Assembly (NCBI RefSeq): GCF_963678635.1
Contig: NC_087064.1
Coordinates: 68,188,025-68,252,024 of the forward strand
Length of the DNA: 64,000 bases
Direction: 5' to 3'
Source of the DNA: Symsagittifera roscoffensis
Lineage: Eukaryota > Xenacoelomorpha > Acoela > Convolutidae
Below the pieces are notes generated by a model. That model was not told where the DNA came from. It searched no databases and saw only the letters and a program-made list of their open reading frames with translations. Below are positions 18,499 to 28,529 of this stretch, one piece after another. Positions within the stretch are counted from its first letter, which is position 1; every line of letters starts with the position of its first letter. Made by a program: the position numbers and the translations under genes.

Positions 18499-19787
18499 TT
18501 AGCACAAGAGCGTCTCTTGTCCATATCATCCCTCGGTTTGTACCAATTGTTCCCTTGGTTTGCTGGTCCGTTGTTAAAATTTCCACAATTGTTCTTGTAA
18601 TATCCAGATCTCGAAGGAGGTTTCAACAAAAGATATTCCTTTGATTTGAGCCTCAACTCCTCCGGTGTTGGCGCATTAGTTGATAGTGGTGTGTAATGCG
18701 TTGCTAGCATCGTACGAAGTTCATCATTTTTCACACCATCGATGAATTTTGAGGCTACGGCCAGGTTCAACCTTCGGTTTGACTCATCCGGTTGGCTGCG
18801 TCTTCTCAGCATTTCCAAATCATCGAGAAACTTGTCTATGGTTTCATCTTCTCGTTGCCTCCGTTTCTCGAAGCGCATCATCGCCTGGTGCCCCTGCACC
18901 CATGATCCAAAACGGTTTAACAAGATTTCGAAGTTTTTTTCAGCAGTGTCACGTTGATATTGCTTCTTGGCCATGACACAGTTCAGGGCTGTCCCTTCTA
19001 AGTTGCTGGTGAGCGCGCTGCATTCCTGTCTCTCCGATAAGTCCTCTTCCTCGAAATGCAGCTTCATTACCTCTATCCAGGTATCAATACAGCCATCAGA
19101 TTCGTCTTTGTAGCATCTTGGCTTCTTAAAGATTCTTCTGGACTTCTCACTGCGTTCATTGGTTCTAGATAACCGCGTCAGGAATGTCTCCAAAGACCTG
19201 TTCAGGGGTTCAAATGCTGTGGCCATTGCCGTAGCATCCCTTGAGTGTCCCGCTTGAGTGTCCTCACACCTCGTCGAAGGCTCTGTGGGCGGTGCATCCC
19301 TGCAATCCGAATCACCGTGAGCATTTCCCGCTTGGCCCACATGACTCCTCCTCGGGCTTGCATGCCCCCTGTTGCCGGAATCACTTCTCCCAGTCGCATG
19401 TGTGCTTTGCGTTGGTTGTTCGTTAGTGGTTTGTCTGTTCCCTACTGAACTTGCTCTACTGTTCGGGCCCCATGCTGTATTATCCCTTGTGGCATAGCCT
19501 GATGAACTGCCCCTGCCTCTAGTGGATCCATACGTCTTCCTCCTTTGATGTTCATTGAAATTCACCCTCTGTTCCCTGCTGGGACCTCCCGAGTTCGGTT
19601 CTCCTTCTTTTGGTCCACTCTTGCTGCTTAGTAGCCCGTCCAACCTATCCATGATAGCCTGAGTTCGCCTCTCCATCATCGCGTCTATCTTTGTGTCAAG
19701 AGTCCCAAGAGACTGCTCTTGCTGAATTCTTAACTTCTCCATGTCGGCTCTTAAGCGTAACTCCCTCTGTTCCGCCTCTCTTGTCAT
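18381..19787 (-). CDS. Gag: capsid-like domain and first zinc knuckle
   Basis: The frame is 468 codons. The N-terminus is coiled coil (residues 1-60) and continues the coiled coil of the frame upstream. A low-complexity linker follows, then a retrotransposon-gag capsid region at about 225-385 and a CCHC knuckle CANCSSTDHHVSAC at about 427-440. It packages the RNA and builds the particle. It is in frame with 19788-20906 across a single TGA. Its 3' end overlaps pol by 118 nt in the -1 phase. I see no classic slippery heptamer at the overlap, so an indel in this copy is as likely as programmed frameshifting. Confidence 0.9.
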   Translation of the reverse strand: MTREAEQRELRLRADMEKLRIQQEQSLGTLDTKIDAMMERRTQAIMDRLDGLLSSKSGPKEGEPNSGGPSREQRVNFNEHQRRKTYGSTRGRGSSSGYATRDNTAWGPNSRASSVGNRQTTNEQPTQSTHATGRSDSGNRGHASPRRSHVGQAGNAHGDSDCRDAPPTEPSTRCEDTQAGHSRDATAMATAFEPLNRSLETFLTRLSRTNERSEKSRRIFKKPRCYKDESDGCIDTWIEVMKLHFEEEDLSERQECSALTSNLEGTALNCVMAKKQYQRDTAEKNFEILLNRFGSWVQGHQAMMRFEKRRQREDETIDKFLDDLEMLRRRSQPDESNRRLNLAVASKFIDGVKNDELRTMLATHYTPLSTNAPTPEELRLKSKEYLLLKPPSRSGYYKNNCGNFNNGPANQGNNWYKPRDDMDKRRSCANCSSTDHHVSACPAYKQGMKAIGLASRTKMRRSWTMRIS

Positions 19788-20906
19788 TCAGGACAAGTTC
19801 CTCGTCAGATGTTCGTCCGTCCTTTCTTTCAAGCGTTTTTCGCTCCTGCCAACTTCTTGTCTGTTGCGGTTAATTTCTTCCCGCAGACTTTCTCTTTCAA
19901 TGTGAACTGCTCTTTCTAGTTCACTCATCCTTATTGACATCTGTTCATTTTGTTCTCCTAAACTGTCCACTATGTTGTTTAAGGCTTCTTCTAGTGCTGC
20001 CCCGTTATCCACGAGTGGCGTCACTAGTGGCGGTGTAACCCTGTCGGTCCCAGGTAGCTTTGTGCTGGTCGAGATCCGGGCCTTGACTCTCTGTCTCGAC
20101 GTCTTTTCATGATTTATTTCAGGATCTTTTAACGCGTTGCCGAGCCCTCTGGTTCTACTCTCTCCAGGTTGTGGCTCCGAACTTGCCCTAATCGCGAAGT
20201 CTTTTGACTGGCCCGGTGTGTTTGCCTCTTTGCTTATCGTTGTCACTACACCAAATTCGTCCATGGTTCCAGTCTCTCTTCCGACGTGTGCCTCACTCTC
20301 CTGGATCGAACTATTGAGGCTGACTTGAGATCCAAAGTCCCCTTGCTCCTCTTCATCCTCTTCCTCCTGGGACTCGCCATCGTTTCCTGCTCCTCCTCCC
20401 ATGCTGAATGGAAAGATGTTTCCAAAGGTGTTCTTCATTCTTTCTGAGAACGATGATGACGTTGTTTGTTTCCCAGTTCCGCTTGCCATCATAGTGTTGT
20501 CTGTCGGAGATCTTCTAGTTGCCGCTACTTCAGTTGAGATGTCGGACAGTTCCGACATCTCTTCTCGATCCAATGTCCCGGTGGAAGTGGCAAAATCATG
20601 GCCTTGTTCTACCGGAGTAGATTCACTCGCCAGCCTTCTGCCTCTCCCTTCCAGTCCATTTACTTCCTGGTTGTCCTTCATGGTATGGTCCGTATTGACC
20701 TCCACTTCTAACAGTTCTTTTCGCTCTTCTGAGGTCTTCTGACTTCTCGTTTCAACCATTCTGCCTGAAACCGTCCCTTTTTTATCAGACCGGGATCGCT
20801 TGATCCAATCCACAAAAGGATCGGTCATCGATTTTCTTTGCTTTTCAGGTATGAATTTCCTAGAGCTATTACCTCGTTTTGGTATCCTTGACTTGTCTAG
20901 ACTCAT
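19788..20906 (-). CDS. Gag N-terminal extension, coiled coil
   Basis: This is the first long frame after the leader (372 codons), starting MSLDKSR. The N-terminal half is basic to polar, followed by an acidic run (EEEDEEEQ near residue 190). The last 80 residues form a strong heptad-like coiled coil that continues without a break after the TGA at 19788-19790 into the next frame, whose first codon is ATG. I infer that both are one Gag of about 840 residues, cut by a nonsense codon in this copy. Readthrough cannot be excluded, but the UGA AUG context is not known to be leaky. Confidence 0.75.
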   Translation of the reverse strand: MSLDKSRIPKRGNSSRKFIPEKQRKSMTDPFVDWIKRSRSDKKGTVSGRMVETRSQKTSEERKELLEVEVNTDHTMKDNQEVNGLEGRGRRLASESTPVEQGHDFATSTGTLDREEMSELSDISTEVAATRRSPTDNTMMASGTGKQTTSSSFSERMKNTFGNIFPFSMGGGAGNDGESQEEEDEEEQGDFGSQVSLNSSIQESEAHVGRETGTMDEFGVVTTISKEANTPGQSKDFAIRASSEPQPGESRTRGLGNALKDPEINHEKTSRQRVKARISTSTKLPGTDRVTPPLVTPLVDNGAALEEALNNIVDSLGEQNEQMSIRMSELERAVHIERESLREEINRNRQEVGRSEKRLKERTDEHLTRNLS

Positions 20907-21691
20907 TCTCTATTTGTCACTTATTAATGCCTATACTTAACCCGATTGCTAGATACCTTATAGTTTTGTTAACAATAATAATGACACAACACAATAATTT
21001 TCACAAGATTCTATTAAATAGTGACCACGAGTCCCTGTATGTTATCAGAGTACAGTTTGTATAAAATTTATTCACACTAACCGATTATCGGTGGTAAGAT
21101 TTGAAAACTAGCACAATATGATGTTATCAGTCAATTTAAAAGATAGTGTACTCACTACCCAATCAAGCACAGTTTATGTTGATCTAAAATAAAAAAAATA
21201 TATATATATATATTTAATGTCAAACTATGAATACCTCTATGAAAAAAACGTATGTGTAATGTACTCTTAGTCGGTCGCAGTACAATAGTCGAACCTGTCT
21301 TTTAAAGAAAAAGCCTTCCCTGCTCGGTGCTGCACCAAACAGACAAAACTTTGAAGGCAGTAATTTTCTCAAGTGGGCGTCTATTGCACCCACCGAGTAC
21401 TGTGTTACCTATCTGCCTTCGGACTGCCCGAGCTAGACCTACTAAAATCCTCAGGGCAGTCACTTTTCCCAAAAACGTATTATGTTACAATCCACACCAA
21501 CGAATCACGCTCTTTTTAATTTAGACTTAGCGTCGCGAATATCCGAGTTCGGACCTGTTTTGTATTAGTCTAGTTCTTATTGAAAGGCAAGTTACCAGTT
21601 CAGTCACTGATACCTAGCCTGTGTGTTAATAACCTAATACCTCTCACTTTTTAGTCTTTCTTTCGTCTACCTAAGTCCTTAATAAAATAAT

Positions 21692-21950
21692 ACCCCTCCG
21701 GATTGGCACAAATTGGACCCTTCCGGACTAACAAAATCTAGACCCCTCCGGATTGGGACCCCTCTGAGTTGGTTAATATAAGACCCCTCCGGATTTGGAC
21801 CCCTCCGAATTAGCAACTATAAGACCCCTCCGGATTCGGACCCCTCCTAACTTGAAAAAACTTTGACCCCTCCGGATTGGGAGCCCTCCGGTTTTGTAAA
21901 AGTAGCTTTTCGGAGATTTCCTTTTTTCAACCTATACCCCTCCGGATACG
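21692..21950 (-). repeat. Array of ACCCCTCCGGATTG-type motifs in the leader
   Basis: About eleven copies of a 12-15-bp motif (ACCCCTCCGGATTGG and close variants) lie here at spacings of about 16 to 40 bp, for example at 21692, 21741, 21782, 21822, 21863 and 21936. Further copies occur at about 22009, 22571, 23055, 23290 and 23318, and in the LTRs. On the coding RNA the unit reads CAATCCGGAGGGGT. The regular reuse suggests a protein- or RNA-binding element. Confidence 0.8.
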
Positions 21951-23860
21951 TTCTCCGATGCAATTATGCTCTTTCAATTAACTGGGAAGGGTATGTACTA
22001 CCTTCCTAGACCCTTCCGGATTGAAGTTAAGCCTCTTATTTGACAATTCACACTAACGGTGAAGGGTCTTATTACTCGCCTAACTTCGGCTCGATTAAGC
22101 TTTTGCTGTGCTTTTAGCCTTCCCTTTTCGTCTAGAACAGCCTAAAGTTACTTTATTCAACCGCTATTACCTTTTGTTAGGGGTATAAGGGCTTTTCTAA
22201 AAAATTTTTGTAAAACGTGAAGGGTGTACCCTTCCAAATTGAGGAATTTGCTAAAAACAATCTCAAAAAATTTTCACGCTTATTTTTCCGAAAAAATTCT
22301 GACCCTATCAGTAAGTTCAGCTAATTTATGATCTATTGGTACCAAGATCAACTCAATATGCCCAGTAGTTTTAAAGTTATTAACCAAAACGTCTTTTTTC
22401 TAAACTCAAAAATTTTTCTCTCTTATAGGTTCTGCCTAACTTTTTCCGCAAATCAGGTCCTTTCGACTTAAAAAATTATTGATCCGAGCTCAGAAGGCCT
22501 ATACTCTTCTAGTTCAATGCAAAAAACCCGATCTAAAACGCTTTTGCTGAAAAATTTTGCGAAAAACTATGCTACCTGTACCCCTCCGGATTGATGAATC
22601 CACCAAATCAAACACGTTAAGTTCGATTTCTCTGCAACCCGGAAGGATATCGGGTAGCGGGTTTTAAAACTTGAAGATTCACTAGTGGACGTTGTCCGAA
22701 CAACTGTTTTTGCTGTTGTAACTCAAAAATTTCAAAAAATTTTCTGAATTTATAGTGTTTCGTTTTCTCAAAAATCACGAAATTTCGATTTTCGGTACCA
22801 AAATAGTTCCAACCACTCTCGAACTCAACTTAACCGGTTCTATCTATTATGGTAATGCAGTTACGATGTAACACACTGACTTCGCGCTTTTTTCCGTTTC
22901 AAAAAATATCGATATTTCAAAAATCGCGACTTGTGGGGGGATCAAAATATCGCTATTTTGACCCTAAAAACCGGTCTGTTTTCGTTGTTTTTCACTGAAA
23001 AACGATATAAGACTATTAATATAGGCTATATAAATAATAATATTAGTAATACTATACCCCTCCGGGTTTGTTTAATATCCGAATTAAGGTGCTTAACTCG
23101 GATATTCGCAGTTCGGTGAAGGGTCACTACAGTGCAGCACTGTCGAGCCCCCCACAGATTACTATCTTAATTTTTGTACCAAAAGGGCTACAAAACTTGT
23201 TAACGATACCCAGCAGTCGATTGTTGTCGTCGTTGAGCCTCTTCTTGTTGCTCCTTGTACTGCTTGCCGGATCAGTCATCTCCCAAGACCCTTCCGAATT
23301 GAGCGCAAATCAGCTGACCCCTCCGGATTGAGCGCAATTTATCATTAACGTGCTTAAATGCTCAAATAACCCTACAGTACAAGCCTCACAAACGGGCTAC
23401 AAAACTGATCGTAACGATCCTGACTGATATAAATGCCTGTAACAACAATATATCTATCAACAACAAACGGGGGGGTTGGATCACATCTTACTGGGGGGAT
23501 GATTTCTACTGATTTTCTACTTTTTTACTGTTTTTGGTTTTTTCGGCAATTTTTTTTGTTTTTTGTTTTTCTTGGGTACTATACTACTTTTTGTTTGGTT
23601 TTACTTATATCTTTAAGTGTTTTTGGTCACAAACCACTCAGGGGATGAGGGGTTCGCGATTCCCCCCACCCTTCCTGGTTCGTGAATTTTCGGTCTTAAC
23701 TAGGTTAAAAAACTATTCACGGTAATCAGGAAGGCTTCCGCGTTCCGAACTACCCTTCCGCCCCGGCGGTTTAGGCCTATTAAGGGCGTTAATGTGAGCA
23801 TCCGCTCGGCGCGGAGTGCTCGTTAACGGTTCTGCCGGTCATGATGTTAAAAAAGAATAA

Positions 23861-23875
23861 CACCCAGGAGCGCCA
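23861..23875 (-). promoter_or_regulatory. Possible tRNA primer binding site
   Basis: On the coding strand TGGCGCTCCTGGGTG begins 12 nt after the LTR. PBS sequences start with TGG, the complement of the tRNA CCA end. The match resembles the 3' end of an animal tRNA-Asn with two differences. The 12-nt gap from the LTR is larger than usual, so confidence is limited. Confidence 0.4.
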
Positions 23876-23887
23876 TAAAAACATACA

Positions 23888-24774
23888 TGTAACATTTGCC
23901 CGGAAGATACATATCGACGGAAAACAAAACTAAGTCTTAAGACGACTGGCTAACGTCTAAACAGAGCTTTTCAGTGGTCTTTTCTAACATCGGGTCGACA
24001 AAAACGTTACTGCCTTCGGCTTCGGTCAAAACACTCAAATTAACTAGATTACATGCAGAAATAGTGAGCTCATGGCTGGGTCTCAGTATCCCCAGACCAC
24101 GAGATCACTCCTAAAAACAGGGCTACTACTTATTATATTACTATTGTTTTTGTTCAGTAGATAAAAATCATCATCTCCATCGAAGATGGATCAACCCTTT
24201 CCCCCAACTCCTAGCTTCTCATCCCTATCAAAATGAATCCAGATATTAATTAAATTCAAGTCAGGACATTACAGGAAGCTAAAAGTTTATGCAACAGGAT
24301 AAAAGTTTCAGTTCCTTTACCCTTCCGGATTGATGAATCCGCTGGATCAAGCTCGCTAATCCTGATTTTCTCTTAATCCGGAAGGCCGTCTCTCACCCTT
24401 CACCGTTGTTCGCAACGGCCTTGCAACTATTGTAGCAGCACAATAGTTGCAACTCGGAGTGTTCTTCTGTTGCTCTGTAACTCGTTGTTGTTTTCCGATC
24501 TCAATTTCGTTGTTGTTGCTAGCGCAGCTAATGTTGTTCTTGTGTTTTTCTTTTACTTCTTTGCCAAAATGGCCGTTTCTGACGTTTCTCAGAAATATGA
24601 CGTCATAATTCGAATTTTGAAATTTTAAAATACCAGAATATTCTAGCCCTCACCGTTTGGCCAATCGTTCCAATAACGTTCTTTATTCTTAATAACCACC
24701 AATCCGGAAGGCTTACTGCTAAAAATTCGAAGTCTGCATAAATTGCATTTTGGCCATTCTGGTCGAATGTCACA
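23888..24774 (-). repeat. Right LTR (5' LTR in coding orientation)
   Basis: This 887-bp copy of the LTR starts TGTAACATTTGCC and ends GAATGTCACA. Relative to 1429-2352 I count about six substitutions, a 36-bp deletion and a 1-bp deletion. It should hold the promoter that drives the minus-strand transcript. I could not place a TATA box with confidence. It has the same CCTTCCGGATT/AATCCGGAAGG inverted pair, near 24320-24385. Confidence 0.93.
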
Positions 24775-25255
24775 CGGTCATGGTTCAAGATGGCACTCTT
24801 TTCAATCTGAAGTCAAAGTATGATAATGTAAAAGAGTTTGCAAACAAACACCAAACATTTATTGAGGATATTACTTATCAGTTTACGCCTGAAATGATTG
24901 TAGTGTGCGAGTTACCTCCAATCATAAACAATGAGGAGTCAAACACTAAGGTTTAAAAATATAATGACTATTTGAACGATACCTAGAGTAGTAAACCAGG
25001 TTTTCAAGTGCTTAAACTCATTGGAATGATTATAATTATCACCATCTGGAGCTATCTATGTTGTGAAAGTATTAATCTGAATGATGATCATGTTGTACCC
25101 TTTTTGCGCACTTGTCTTTTTTCAATGGTATGCCATTACTCGAACAATCAGCTAGGACCAAAAACTCTAAATCCACTAATCGCAACCACTTGTACTCTCT
25201 GCCCCGTACATGTCATCAAAACTTTAGCGGTCGAAACAAATCACCATATCATAAT
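24775..25255 (+). pseudogene. Right half of the interrupted transposon ORF, SGNH-like remnant
   Basis: Starting at the LTR edge, a plus-strand frame reads to a stop at 24956 with a block MIVVCELPPI. A later frame (about 25110-25200) carries HYSNNQLGPKTLN. A strand ending in LPP followed by a D..H-type HYSN block resembles the end of an SGNH-type domain in transposon ORFs. Stops and frame changes show that it is dead. With 978-1428 it probably formed one element before the Gypsy insertion. Confidence 0.35.
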
Positions 25256-25342
25256 GAGCAAGACTATTATCGATACTAGTTGGGTTGTTTTTTCTAAAAT
25301 AGGTTTGATATTCAAAGTTAATTAGAAAAAATATGCTCTTAG
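25256..25342 (+). repeat. Direct repeat unit 1
   Basis: About 87 bp from GAGCAAGACTATTATCGATA to ATATGCTCTTAGT. It recurs at 25962-26049 with moderate divergence (for example GTGCAAGACTTTTATCGGTA at the start). The spacing is about 706 bp. The second copy ends right at the left edge of the TIR element at 26051. Confidence 0.65.
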
Positions 25343-25961
25343 TCTTAACAGGCATTCTATCAGATTGTTTTGTGAAGCTGAACAATTCCTAATTTACCAT
25401 ACGTTGAATAAAAAATGTGAGGAATCTTATATTCCATGGTCTGCCACCAATTTTTCCAATAAAAAAGATTTTCGTGCGTCTCATGTTTTTTTCATTTGTA
25501 TACTAGTTTTTCTCAGGCGCGCCATTTGTAAGTATTTTTTTTACCCTAATGTTTAGATAAGTCTATAAAGTTTTAAACCCAACATCAACTGAAATCTACA
25601 GCGTCTTTTTCTTTCGAAAGAAAATATGATTGTTCAATCAGGTGTTAATCACCCAAATGCGGTTCCACCAATAAACTATAGGAACATCACAAAAAATTGG
25701 GGCACTACAAACAAACATCAAAGTCCAACATTTGAATTGCAGAATCTCATCAAGGAAACGCTCAGACCTGAAAACACTTGTATAAACTATTGGCGAAAAC
25801 ACAGATGTTGTCTCCTCGGAAAATTGGATGAAGGAGCCAAATGAGCAATTTCTGTGGACTCTTGATAGTACCAAAAACATTGCATTTCGATGCGATAAAT
25901 CTATGGAAGCCAGCAAAAAATCAAAAAGTGGTGAGGTTATGCTCCTAACGTAAAACGCAAT
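25343..25961. repeat. Repeat-derived segment with an inverted-repeat arm
   Basis: This segment lies between the two direct repeats. The part at about 25622-25690 (ATTGTTCAATCAGG...CCACCAATAAACTA) is matched in inverted orientation at about 26262-26320, inside the neighbouring TIR element. No gene is seen; the short frames are not protein-like. Confidence 0.6.
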
Positions 25962-26049
25962 GTGCAAGACTTTTATCGGTACTAGTTTGTATGGTTTCAT
26001 TAAATAGGTTGTTGGTATTTAAAATTTATTAGAATGATATGCTCTTAGT
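25962..26049 (+). repeat. Direct repeat unit 2
   Basis: This is the diverged copy of 25256-25342 and shares the terminal ATATGCTCTTAGT. It adjoins the TIR element at 26051. Confidence 0.65.
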
Positions 26050-26050
26050 A

Positions 26051-27280
26051 GAAATCTGGAAGAAAATTCTTTTTTGTTTTTTTTTTTAGTTCAAATAGTC
26101 TTTGATGAAAAAGGACTGGGTCGTCGTAACGTCATCACAAAAAAAATTATAAGACCTAAAGTTTGTATAAAAGCACATTTTCCAATCAAAACCAGTTGTA
26201 ACTACTTTTTTCGAGGAATTCTTATCAAAAGAAATATGATTCGCTGATGTTTTTTTGATACCATTAGTTTATTGGTGGAACCGGATTTGGGTGATTATCA
26301 CCTGATTGAATAATCATACTCAAAACATTCAATTCAAGCCAGAGCAAGATCTAAACATTCTTCATCAAAAAATACTATAGTATCTGGATTGAAATCAAAA
26401 CCATTTCTATAAAAAAAATTAGAAAAACGCTTTTTCATACATCATATTATCCGAGCAAAACAAAAAAAATTGAGTTTTCTGATGAAATTTCCAAATCAAT
26501 TGATTATGCGCAATTCTTCATTTGCTATTTAAACTCAATGAGCGGTTAAAAATTGAATTTTTTTAATGCAGACGAGAAAGAGCCTCTTGACACAATCCTT
26601 GTTCCTTTATTTTTGACGTTACTATCAAAACAGTAACCACCCAGTCAAAAAATCTATTTATTTATTTTATAACTAATCTATCTTTGGCAGATCAATCAGG
26701 AAAATCAATGGTATTCAGGTTATACTTCAAAACAGAACGATTAGCAGAAATTTCTATGAAAGGACTAAAGCTTCCTGCTGAAGCTATACCAATTAAGCGC
26801 AAAAACTACGATATAAAAAGAATTCAGAGGATGAGTTTAAATCGAACCTTTCTAGAATCAATTGAGTAATTTTTACAGACAAAACTATCCTGAACCAAAG
26901 TGAAATTTTTTCACGAACAATCTTGTACTAAATATCAAAAAATGTGCACTGCAAAAACCAATCTTTATCTGCGTTGATAAACCAAAAGCGAACATCCAGG
27001 ATCAACAATTCATATCACAAATTTTTAGCTGGAAAAAATTGAGAGTGGGAAATGAAATATCATCAATGATTCTATTGCTTTATAAAATGATCAGCGAATC
27101 ATAATTCCTTTTATAAGAACTTCTCGGAAAAACTAGTTACAAACGGTTTTGATTGGCAAATCTACTTATATACAAATTTTCAGTTTTATTATTTTTTATG
27201 ATGGCGTTACGGCAAACCAGTTTTCTTTCATCAAGGAGGATTTAAACTTAAAAACAAATTAGAGTTTTCTTCCAGATTTC
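26051..27280. mobile_element. DNA transposon remnant with about 190-200-bp terminal inverted repeats
   Basis: The left end GAAATCTGGAAGAAAA and the right end TTTTCTTCCAGATTTC are inverted copies. The similarity runs inward for about 190-200 bp on each side, to ATGATTCGCTGAT at 26238 and ATCAGCGAATCAT at 27091. Both ends are bordered by GTA, a possible 3-bp target duplication. The interior has only a 61-codon open frame at 26684-26869 with no recognised transposase. This is a non-autonomous element of unknown superfamily. Confidence 0.75.
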
Positions 27281-27334
27281 GTAACACTGCTGAGTCCACA
27301 ATCGAATTTCTAAAACTCAAATCAACAGAGCAAT

Positions 27335-27600
27335 TTTGGCCCTGTCTTGAGCTTAAATTTGAAAAGATATTTCCTCTCTAATTGTTTTTCAAAAGTTATG
27401 GGGGCTTAAAGCTTGCCATTTTGGGCAATTTGATACAATTAACGCGCGACATTTTTTGCGCTATTAATGCGTAAGCGGAGATTTAATCTGTCTTAGAAAT
27501 TGTTCCAAATTGGTTCAAAAAAGCTTATATTCCATATTTGGTTAGGTAATAGAAGCTAAATCTATCACTTTGTACTTAATATGGAGTGTAGGGGGATGTT
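27335..27600 (-). repeat. Dispersed repeat, inverted relative to 54640-54900
   Basis: The segment includes AATTAACGCGCGACATTTTT and GCGTAAGCGGAGATTTAAT. The reverse complement of this layout appears at about 54640-54900 (TTACATCTCCGCTTACGCGT, then TCGCGCGTTAATTG). The two copies are well diverged. Confidence 0.7.
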
Positions 27601-28529
27601 TTTACAAAAAATCCCATATTAAAAAAAATTAATTTCAATTTTTTAAATTTATATTTTCTATGTTGTTACTGCTCCATAGTCCTTAAAAGGCAGTCGGAAC
27701 ATTCGGGCCTTCGCCCTGATACGAGCAGATTTGTTAAAATTTTAATGCTTTTTTTACTCATAACGTTCAAAATAGTTGTATTTCACCTGAGTTAGAAAAA
27801 AATTCGACTGTAGAAGCACGCAAAACTAAATAATTGAGAATTAATTTAAAAGTTGATTAAAGTGAGTATTTGCAAGATGGGAGGAACCAAATGATAGACA
27901 TTCTTCATTCTAAAAAATTGTAAGACGTTCCCACTCGATAAAATTTTTTTGCTCAACCTCGAAGTCAAAATTAGCAGAGATTGAATTATGGCAGCACAAC
28001 AAAGTTTGCTGTATAATTTGTGCAGATATCGATAATATTTTTTCTTTTGTTTTGTCCTTATTTTTCGATACCCATATCACTGAAATACTAACTTATACCA
28101 AAGCGTCTCCTATATGTTGATTTTAATGGCCTGTTTGTGTTTGCTTACTTTGCTATTTCTTCAAGGATTTCGTTGTTTTTTTTCGAGAATTTGGAATTCT
28201 CACCTCTGATTGGCTGAAATTAGTTTTCCATCATTCAATTTTTCCATCACAAGGGACTCCACCGCTGATTAAGACTTAAAAGTTGGTGAAAACCACTCAT
28301 CGTTTTCATTTGCATATTGTCGATTTGTTAAAAATTTTTGTCTTTCATTTTTTGACCTTTTTCAATGGGAAAACTATTTTTTTCTACACAATAGTTGAAT
28401 TAAAATGTTGCATTTGTTACATAGGGCGGGATGCCGATATCATCATTGCATTTTCTCGTTCTTTTAAAGTTGGTTTTTCTGAGGTGAGAGGAACGTCCTT
28501 GTCGTTCCCAGCTGAGTCGTTTTCTGCTC
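27601..28529. other. Intergenic, no gene seen
   Basis: This is AT-rich sequence downstream of the last CIMIP2C exon. I see no coding block, RNA gene or clear repeat pair. The transcript end of CIMIP2C must lie here, but no unambiguous poly(A) signal stands out. Confidence 0.5.

Larger units (their letters stand above)
20907..23887 (-). other. Long 5' leader of the retrotransposon
   Basis: About 3 kb between the 5' LTR and Gag has no convincing ORF. It holds the CCCCTCCGGATT-type array at 21692-21950 and scattered further copies, an (AT)n run near 21199-21213, and T-rich tracts near 23520-23580. The motif block at 22571-22648 resembles the LTR hairpin segment. Leaders of this length in LTR elements usually carry packaging, dimerisation or translation signals. 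Which of these applies here cannot be told from the sequence. Confidence 0.6.
1429..24774 (-). mobile_element. Giant Ty3/Gypsy-type LTR retrotransposon, about 23.3 kb
   Basis: Two near-identical terminal repeats begin TGTAACAT and end TGTCACA, and enclose minus-strand gag, protease, RT, RNase H and integrase in Gypsy order. Further frames follow integrase. The left flank ends in CGG and the right flank starts CGGT. This gives a target duplication of CGG, or CGGT if the first T of the LTR is left out. LTR divergence is about 0.7 percent plus a 36-bp and a 1-bp indel, so the insertion is recent. Even so, the copy has in-frame stops at 19788, 14495, 14327, 12764, 5671 and 5011, and frame changes near 18.4, 15.8, 11.9 and 3.8 kb. 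It is therefore probably not autonomous. Most animal Gypsy elements are 5-8 kb. The extra length comes from the leader, the frames after integrase and a 1.4-kb duplication. No envelope-like protein with membrane segments is seen. Confidence 0.93.

Noticed and set aside
21692-21950. CRISPR-like array
   Set aside because: Units are 12-15 bp with irregular spacers in a eukaryotic retrotransposon leader; nothing about it is CRISPR-like.
28417-28529. Longer C-terminus of CIMIP2C reading on to a stop at 28417
   Set aside because: Careful reverse complementing gives a TAG at 28530-28532 in the spliced frame; the longer reading came from a slip by one base.
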